Source of the DNA: Desulfonatronospira sp.
Lineage (GTDB): Bacteria; Desulfobacterota; Desulfovibrionia; Desulfovibrionales; Desulfonatronovibrionaceae
Reading direction: 5' to 3'
Assembly (NCBI GenBank): GCA_003554505.1
Contig: PWGS01000117.1
Location: 1 to 10,809, forward strand
DNA: 10,809 bases
The position numbers and the translations under genes are program-made. The notes below the pieces were generated by a model, which saw only the letters and a list, made by a program, of their open reading frames with translations, had not been told where the DNA came from and made no database searches. Positions 6,083-10,809 of this stretch are shown piece after piece; the stretch's first letter is position 1; the number at the start of each line of letters is the position of its first letter.

Positions 6083-7018
6083 ATGTCCTGGAAAAGCCAC
6101 CTCCGGGGCGATCTGCTGCTCCTTTTGACAGCCCTGATCTGGGGCTCCGCTTTTGTGGCCCAGAAGGGGGGCATGGACCACATGGGTCCTTTCATGTACA
6201 CGGGCATCCGTTTTGCCCTGGGGGCACTGGTCCTTACTCCGCTGATTTTTTATTTCGGAAGTCTCAGGCCGCCGTCCGCGGCCGGGGCAAAGAGTCCTTC
6301 CATTCTGCTTGCCGGACTTTTATCCGGGACAATTTTATTCGTGGCCAGCATACTGCAGCAGGTGGGCATAATCTACCCCACTGCGGGAAAGGCCGGGTTC
6401 ATCACCGGGCTTTACGTGGTCATAGTCCCCCTGATAGGCTGTCTTTGGGGGTTCAGACCGGGAGCCGGAGCCGCGGCAGGGGCGCTTCTGGCTGTCACCG
6501 GGCTTTATCTTCTGACCATTACCGACGGTTTTATCATCAGCCTGGGAGACAGCCTGGTTCTGGCCTGTGCTTTCATGTACGCCCTGCACGTTCTGGCCAT
6601 AGGCTGGATGGCTCCCAGAATGGATGTCCTGCGCCTGGCGGCCCTGCAGTTCTGGGTCTGTGCTGCTCTCAGTCTTCTGGTGGGCATGGCCCTGGAAGAG
6701 CTTACCTGGAGCATGGTAAAAGATGCGGCGGTGCCTATCCTTTACGGCGGCGTGCTTTCTGTAGGGGTGGCCTTTACCCTGCAGGTGGTGGCCCAGAAAA
6801 GGTCTCCGCCTACGCATGCCGCGGTGATTTTAAGCCTGGAGACAGTTTTTGCCGTGCTTACCGGAATGATCATCCTGGGAGAGGCCTTGAGCCCCAGGGG
6901 ATGGGCCGGCTGCGCCCTGATGCTGGCCGGGATGCTTGCAGCCCAGCTGGATTCTGTATATCCTGTCAAAAAAGTACTGATAGACAGGATACGCAGGTTC
7001 TTAAGCAAGGGAGATTAA
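6083..7018 (+). CDS. EamA/DMT-family transporter
   Basis: A 311-residue, strongly hydrophobic protein with about ten membrane segments, arranged as two EamA repeats (roughly residues 10-145 and 155-290). Typical family features are TALIWGSAFVAQK near the N-terminus, the GKAGFITGLYVVIVPL segment, and SLETVFAVLTGMIILGE in the second repeat. Members of the drug/metabolite transporter superfamily usually export amino acids, metabolites or drugs; the substrate cannot be told from sequence. The ATG is three bases after the HisM-like stop with no strong ribosome site, suggesting coupled translation. Its place behind an amino-acid importer could mean a related substrate or simple overflow export, but that is inference. 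Confidence 0.92.
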   Translation: MSWKSHLRGDLLLLLTALIWGSAFVAQKGGMDHMGPFMYTGIRFALGALVLTPLIFYFGSLRPPSAAGAKSPSILLAGLLSGTILFVASILQQVGIIYPTAGKAGFITGLYVVIVPLIGCLWGFRPGAGAAAGALLAVTGLYLLTITDGFIISLGDSLVLACAFMYALHVLAIGWMAPRMDVLRLAALQFWVCAALSLLVGMALEELTWSMVKDAAVPILYGGVLSVGVAFTLQVVAQKRSPPTHAAVILSLETVFAVLTGMIILGEALSPRGWAGCALMLAGMLAAQLDSVYPVKKVLIDRIRRFLSKGD

Positions 7019-7029
7019 GAGGAATGGAT

Positions 7030-8286
7030 ATGCACGAACAATATCCCAGTGTGCGCAAGGGACTTTTGCAGCTCATTTTTTCCGGGTCTTTCATGAAACG
7101 CTGGAACGACAAGCTGCGCCCCGTGGAACTGGTGGAGGTGGACAAGCAGGCGCACAAGATGTTTGTGGCTTACATTCTTTATCTGCTTAATTCCAGGGAC
7201 ATGCCTGCTGATGAAAGGATTCGCCTGGGCGAGGAGGGGATCCAGGGCGGGGTTTACGAATATCTATACCGTCTGGTGATTACCGACATAAAGCCCCCGA
7301 TTTTTTACCGCATAAAATCCAATCCCGAGCATTATAAGCAGCTGACAGAATGGGTCCTGGAGCAGCTCCAGCCCCGTGTTCAGCCTTTGGGTGCCCATTT
7401 CTGGCAGGGGCTTTGTGCATACCTGCAAAATCCCGACGACACCGGTCTGGCGGGCAAGATCCTGAATGCCGCCCATATTTTTGCCAGCAGCTGGGAGTTC
7501 GGTCTTATCAAGGGGGTCAACCCGGGTGATGATGAGCTGAAGGACATAGAGGCCAATTTCGAAGAGCTGTTAAAAGAGCACTATGATCTCGCAGGCATGC
7601 GCGAAATTGCAGGAGGTTCAAGAAACGGTCTGGGAGGACTGGTGAATCTTTGCGGGCGACTGCGATTTCAGAAGAGATGGTCCCAGACTCCGCGCATCCC
7701 GGAGACGTCGGTGCTTGGACATATGTTCATCGTGGCCTGTCTGGCCTATTTTTTCAGCCTGTCCGTAGGTGCCTGTTCCAGCCGCAGGCAGAACAATTTT
7801 TATGCAGGGCTCATTCATGACCTGCCGGAACTCTTGACCCGGGATATCATTTCTCCCGTTAAGCAGTCGGTGCAGAGGATCAAGGACCTTATCCGGGAGT
7901 ACGAGCAAAGGGAACTGGAGCAGAGAGTCTTCAGCCTCCTGGATGAGCCGCGCTACAGCGAGCTCACCGGCAGGCTGCGCTACTACCTCGGGGGTAAGGA
8001 TCATTCGGAATTCGACAACACGGTAGTAAAGAACGGCAGAGTGCTCAGTCTTGGTGCAGAAGAGCTGCACCAGAGCTACAACCGGGACGAGTATGATCCC
8101 AGGGACGGACATCTGCTGAAGGTATGCGATAACCTGGCGGCCTTTATCGAGGCCTATACCGCCACCAGAAACGGCATTACCAATGAGCAGCTGCAGCAGG
8201 CTCAGTGGAAGATCAGCAACCGCTACCAGCGGGAAAATCTACTGGGCCAGGTACACATCGGCGCCCTGCTGGCGGACTTTGATTGA
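7030..8286 (+). CDS. HD-domain phosphohydrolase, YfbR-like, with tandem lobes
   Basis: A 418-residue protein, about twice the length of the single-domain 5'-nucleotidase YfbR. The C-terminal half has a complete HD site: KRW (215-217), H231, H263-D264, E267 in HDLPE, D272 and D367, matching YfbR's metal and catalytic residues, so metal-dependent phosphate hydrolysis on a nucleotide-like substrate is plausible. The N-terminal half looks like a degenerate copy: KRW (23-25) and H42 are kept, but the HD pair is E77-Y78 and the last aspartate is H149. The ATG at 7030 is chosen because GAGG (7019-7022) lies seven bases before it; the ATG at 7024 is possible. The open frame extends far upstream over the transporter gene, but that part is not coding. 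It is last in the operon, 11 bases after the EamA gene. Substrate unknown. Confidence 0.88.
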   Translation: MHEQYPSVRKGLLQLIFSGSFMKRWNDKLRPVELVEVDKQAHKMFVAYILYLLNSRDMPADERIRLGEEGIQGGVYEYLYRLVITDIKPPIFYRIKSNPEHYKQLTEWVLEQLQPRVQPLGAHFWQGLCAYLQNPDDTGLAGKILNAAHIFASSWEFGLIKGVNPGDDELKDIEANFEELLKEHYDLAGMREIAGGSRNGLGGLVNLCGRLRFQKRWSQTPRIPETSVLGHMFIVACLAYFFSLSVGACSSRRQNNFYAGLIHDLPELLTRDIISPVKQSVQRIKDLIREYEQRELEQRVFSLLDEPRYSELTGRLRYYLGGKDHSEFDNTVVKNGRVLSLGAEELHQSYNRDEYDPRDGHLLKVCDNLAAFIEAYTATRNGITNEQLQQAQWKISNRYQRENLLGQVHIGALLADFD

Positions 8287-8294
8287 TCCCCGCC

Positions 8295-8331
8295 AGCCAG
8301 GGCACTGGGTCCGGCTTGCTAATCCCTGGCT
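8295..8331. terminator. Inverted repeat between convergent genes, possible bidirectional terminator
   Basis: AGCCAGGG (8295-8302) and CCCTGGCT (8324-8331) are perfect eight-base arms separated by 21 bases. They sit between the HD gene stop (8286) and the lon stop (8319-8321), with the right arm inside the last lon codons. There is no T run on either strand, so if it ends transcription it is not a classical intrinsic terminator. Confidence 0.4.
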
Positions 8332-10736
8332 ATATCCAGTATAGGCCAGATCTGGTCCATATTTTCCACGGTCTTGACCTGGATATTTTTCCTGAGCTCC
8401 GGAGGGATTTCATTGAAATCGCGCTTGTTGGAGTCCGGAATGATCACGGTCTTGACCCCTGAAGCCACTGCAGCCAGGATTTTTTCCTTGATGCCGCCCA
8501 CAGGCAGCACCCTGCCGCGAAGAGTGATCTCTCCGGTCATGCCGATATCGCGGGGCAAGGGCCTGTCCAGCAAAGCTGAAACCAGTGCGGAAACCATGGT
8601 CAGCCCGGCTGATGGACCATCCTTGGGTGTGGCCCCGGCCGGCACGTGGATGTGTATGTCGCGCTTGTCCAGAAGATCTTCGTCCAGGCCAAGTGTTTTG
8701 GCCCGGCTGCGGGCATAGCTTAGAGCCGCCTGGGCGCTTTCCTTCATGACCTCGCCCATCTGGCCGGTGAGTATGAGTTTGCCCTTGCCCGGCATAAGGC
8801 TTACCTCCACGTGCAGGATCTCCCCGCCGTAAGCGGTCCAGGCCAGTCCTATGGCCACGCCTGCGGGCAGATCCTTTTCCCGGTCCTCTGGCATAAACTT
8901 GGGTACGCCCAAAAGTTTGCCCACCTTTTTTCTGGTGATGCGGAAAGGACCCTTCTTGCCTTCGGCTACCTGTCTGGCAAGCTTGCGGCATACTGCTCCT
9001 ATTTCGCGCTCCAGGTTCCTGAGACCCGCCTCCCGGGTATAATTGCGGATAATCTCTTTTAAGACACCATCGCTTAAGGAGACGTCCTTTTCCTTGAGCC
9101 CGCTTTCCTTGATCTGCCTGGGCAGGAGGTATTTACGGGCGATATGCACCTTTTCCTGTTCGGTATAGCCGGGGATGCGGATAACCTCCATGCGGTCCAG
9201 CAGAGCCGAGGGTATGGTGTCCAGGATATTGGAGGTGCAGATGAACATGGTCTTGGAGAGGTCATAGGGAACGTTCAGGTAATGGTCGGTAAAGGAGTGG
9301 TTCTGCTCCGGGTCCAGAACTTCCAGAAGGGCCGAAGAGGGATCACCCCTGAAATCAGCGCCCACCTTGTCGATTTCGTCCAGCATAAAGACCGGATTGA
9401 CTGATCCGGCTTCCTTCATGCTCTGGATGATACGACCGGGCATGGAGCCGATGTAAGTCCTGCGGTGTCCCCGTATTTCAGCCTCGTCGCGCATTCCGCC
9501 CAGAGACATGCGCACGAACCTGCGGTTCAGGGACCTGGCAATGGACTGGCCAAGGGAGGTCTTGCCCACGCCCGGGGGACCCACAAAGCAGAGGATGGGA
9601 CCCTTCATCCTGGGGTTCAGCTTGCGTACGCTCAGGTATTCCAGAATCCTTTCCTTGACCTTTTCCAGGTCGTAGTGATCGTCGTTTAAGATCTTCTGGG
9701 CTTCCTTTATGTCCAGACGGTCCTTGGTCTTCTTTTTCCAGGGGATTTCCACCAGCCATTCCAGGTAAGTCCTGGCCACCGTGGATTCGGCTGAATCGGG
9801 GTGCATGTTTTCCAGCCTCTGGAGCTGTTTTTCGGCTTCTTTCATCACTTTGGCCGGGAGTCTGGCCTTTTTCAGGGATTCCCGCAGCTGTTCCAGATCG
9901 TCACCGCTTTCGGTGACATCGCCCAGTTCCTTGCGGATGGCCTTGAGCTGCTCACGCAGGAAATATTCGCGCTGGGCCTTGTCCATGCCCTCCTTGGCCA
10001 TATTCTGGATCTTGGCCTGCATTGAGGCCACCTCCACCTCCCGCACAAGTTGCTCGTTGACCATCTTCAGGCGCTGCAGGGGATCATCGCACTCCAGGAT
10101 CTGCTGGGCTTCGGCCGGCTTCATTCTCAGGTTGGAGGCCACCAGATCGGCCAGACGGCCCGGGTCGTCCACGCTGTTCAAAACAGCCATGATCTCGGAG
10201 GCATCCACCCCTCGAAGACCCAGGAGCTTTTCGCTTTGTTCCCGTGCAGCTCTCAAAAGGGCTTCGGACTCTGAAGTGGGGTCGGTAAATTCCTTGTCCT
10301 TGATCACGTCTATTTCCACCATGTCCATGGGATCCGTCTGGACGAACCTGCGGACTCTGGCCTTGTTGATGCCCTGAACCAGGACCTTGAGGCGTCCGTC
10401 GGGCATTTTCAGCATACGCATGATCATGACCACGGTACCGGTCTGATACAGGTCGTCCGGTCCCGGGTTTTCCACCTGTTCATCCTTCTGGGTGCAGATA
10501 AGCAGGTAACGGTTGTTGTTCAGGGCGTGGTCGATGGCCTGGATGCTTTTGTCCCTTCCCACGAAAAGTGGAAGAATCATGTAATTGAACACCACAATAT
10601 CCCGTACCGGCAGAAGCGGCAGGCTGGAGGGTATCTCCAGGTCTGACTCCTGACCCGGGCTTTCGGACTTCAAGGTGTCTTCCGCGGGATTTACTATCTC
10701 CCCGGGTTCGGCAAAAAATATTTTATCATCGCTCAT
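8319..10736 (-). CDS. lon: ATP-dependent protease La (LonA)
   Basis: A complete 805-residue LonA protease, which unfolds and degrades damaged and regulatory proteins as a cytoplasmic hexamer. Domains in order: an acidic lead of about 37 residues; N-terminal LON substrate-binding domain (about 38-230, starting LPLLPVRDIVVF); a charged helical linker (about 235-330); AAA+ module with Walker A GPPGVGKT (386-393) and Walker B VFMLDE (449-454); and a C-terminal protease domain with catalytic S709 (KDGPSAG) and K752 (GGIKEK), 43 residues apart as in E. coli. ATG at 10734-10736 has AGGAGA nine bases upstream. It is transcribed alone here, converging on the HD gene. The upstream neighbour lies outside the window. 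Nothing is missing or truncated. Confidence 0.98.
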   Translation of the reverse strand: MSDDKIFFAEPGEIVNPAEDTLKSESPGQESDLEIPSSLPLLPVRDIVVFNYMILPLFVGRDKSIQAIDHALNNNRYLLICTQKDEQVENPGPDDLYQTGTVVMIMRMLKMPDGRLKVLVQGINKARVRRFVQTDPMDMVEIDVIKDKEFTDPTSESEALLRAAREQSEKLLGLRGVDASEIMAVLNSVDDPGRLADLVASNLRMKPAEAQQILECDDPLQRLKMVNEQLVREVEVASMQAKIQNMAKEGMDKAQREYFLREQLKAIRKELGDVTESGDDLEQLRESLKKARLPAKVMKEAEKQLQRLENMHPDSAESTVARTYLEWLVEIPWKKKTKDRLDIKEAQKILNDDHYDLEKVKERILEYLSVRKLNPRMKGPILCFVGPPGVGKTSLGQSIARSLNRRFVRMSLGGMRDEAEIRGHRRTYIGSMPGRIIQSMKEAGSVNPVFMLDEIDKVGADFRGDPSSALLEVLDPEQNHSFTDHYLNVPYDLSKTMFICTSNILDTIPSALLDRMEVIRIPGYTEQEKVHIARKYLLPRQIKESGLKEKDVSLSDGVLKEIIRNYTREAGLRNLEREIGAVCRKLARQVAEGKKGPFRITRKKVGKLLGVPKFMPEDREKDLPAGVAIGLAWTAYGGEILHVEVSLMPGKGKLILTGQMGEVMKESAQAALSYARSRAKTLGLDEDLLDKRDIHIHVPAGATPKDGPSAGLTMVSALVSALLDRPLPRDIGMTGEITLRGRVLPVGGIKEKILAAVASGVKTVIIPDSNKRDFNEIPPELRKNIQVKTVENMDQIWPILDIARD

Positions 10737-10760
10737 GGCAAGTATTCTCCTGACAAAATG

Positions 10761-10789
10761 TATATACCGGAATATGTCCGGTTTCTGGA
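10761..10789 (-). promoter_or_regulatory. Candidate lon promoter with embedded inverted repeat
   Basis: On the minus strand a TATATA (10761-10766) could be a -10, with a poor -35 (TCCAGA, 10784-10789) at 17-base spacing. Between them is a perfect inverted repeat, ACCGGA (10766-10771) and TCCGGT (10777-10782) around five bases, placed where a repressor or activator could act. No heat-shock sigma-32 consensus or CIRCE element is recognised. The promoter match is weak. Confidence 0.35.
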
Positions 10790-10809
10790 CGCAAATATCT
10801 GTAATCAGG

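Noticed and set aside
6019..7029. An open frame running about 1 kb upstream of the HD gene in the same frame, which would give a 755-residue fusion
   Set aside because: The translation is rich in Arg, Gly, Pro and Cys with no domain, and it overlaps the clearly real EamA transporter gene in another frame. A good ribosome site supports the start at 7030.

Overview
The window is a bacterial chromosome segment (high GC, roughly 55-58% by eye) with eleven protein-coding genes that are all complete inside it. The combination of a pyruvoyl-type arginine decarboxylase plus agmatinase, a LonA protease, a HisP/HisQ/HisM/HisJ-type uptake system and a two-lobed YfbR-like HD protein suggests a Desulfobacterota (former delta-proteobacterial) genome, perhaps Desulfovibrionales. 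That placement is an inference from gene content and protein feel, not from a marker search. I see no rRNA, tRNA, CRISPR array, phage gene or transposase gene.

Layout. Positions 130-1561 (minus strand) hold a two-gene polyamine operon: arginine decarboxylase (pdaD), then agmatinase (speB), ten bases apart, converting arginine to agmatine to putrescine. A recognisable promoter lies at 1622-1650. Next to it, 1746-2588 (minus) is the conserved ribosomal pair rplM-rpsI (L13, S9), with a promoter at 2625-2654 and a strong intrinsic terminator at 1684-1711. From 2711 the plus strand carries a long apparent operon: HisP-like ATPase, HisJ-like periplasmic binding protein, HisQ- and HisM-like permeases, a ten-helix EamA/DMT transporter, and a 418-residue HD-domain protein. 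Facing it, and ending 32 bases away, is lon (8319-10736, minus).

How the parts may work together. The ABC transporter is closest to the histidine/lysine/arginine/ornithine family, so it could import the arginine that the neighbouring decarboxylase uses; the two operons are divergent across the ribosomal genes and the link is only contextual. Inside the transporter operon there are two regulatory-looking insertions: an imperfect palindromic element of about 80 bases between the ATPase and the binding-protein gene (possibly a REP/MITE-like repeat), and a strong intrinsic terminator between the binding-protein gene and the permease genes, which would make binding protein more abundant than permease.

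Most of the window is ordinary housekeeping and transport. The most interesting points are the HD protein, which reads as an internal duplication with a degenerate N-terminal HD lobe and an intact C-terminal one, and the palindromic element at 3664-3745. I did not find a convincing wholly new system.
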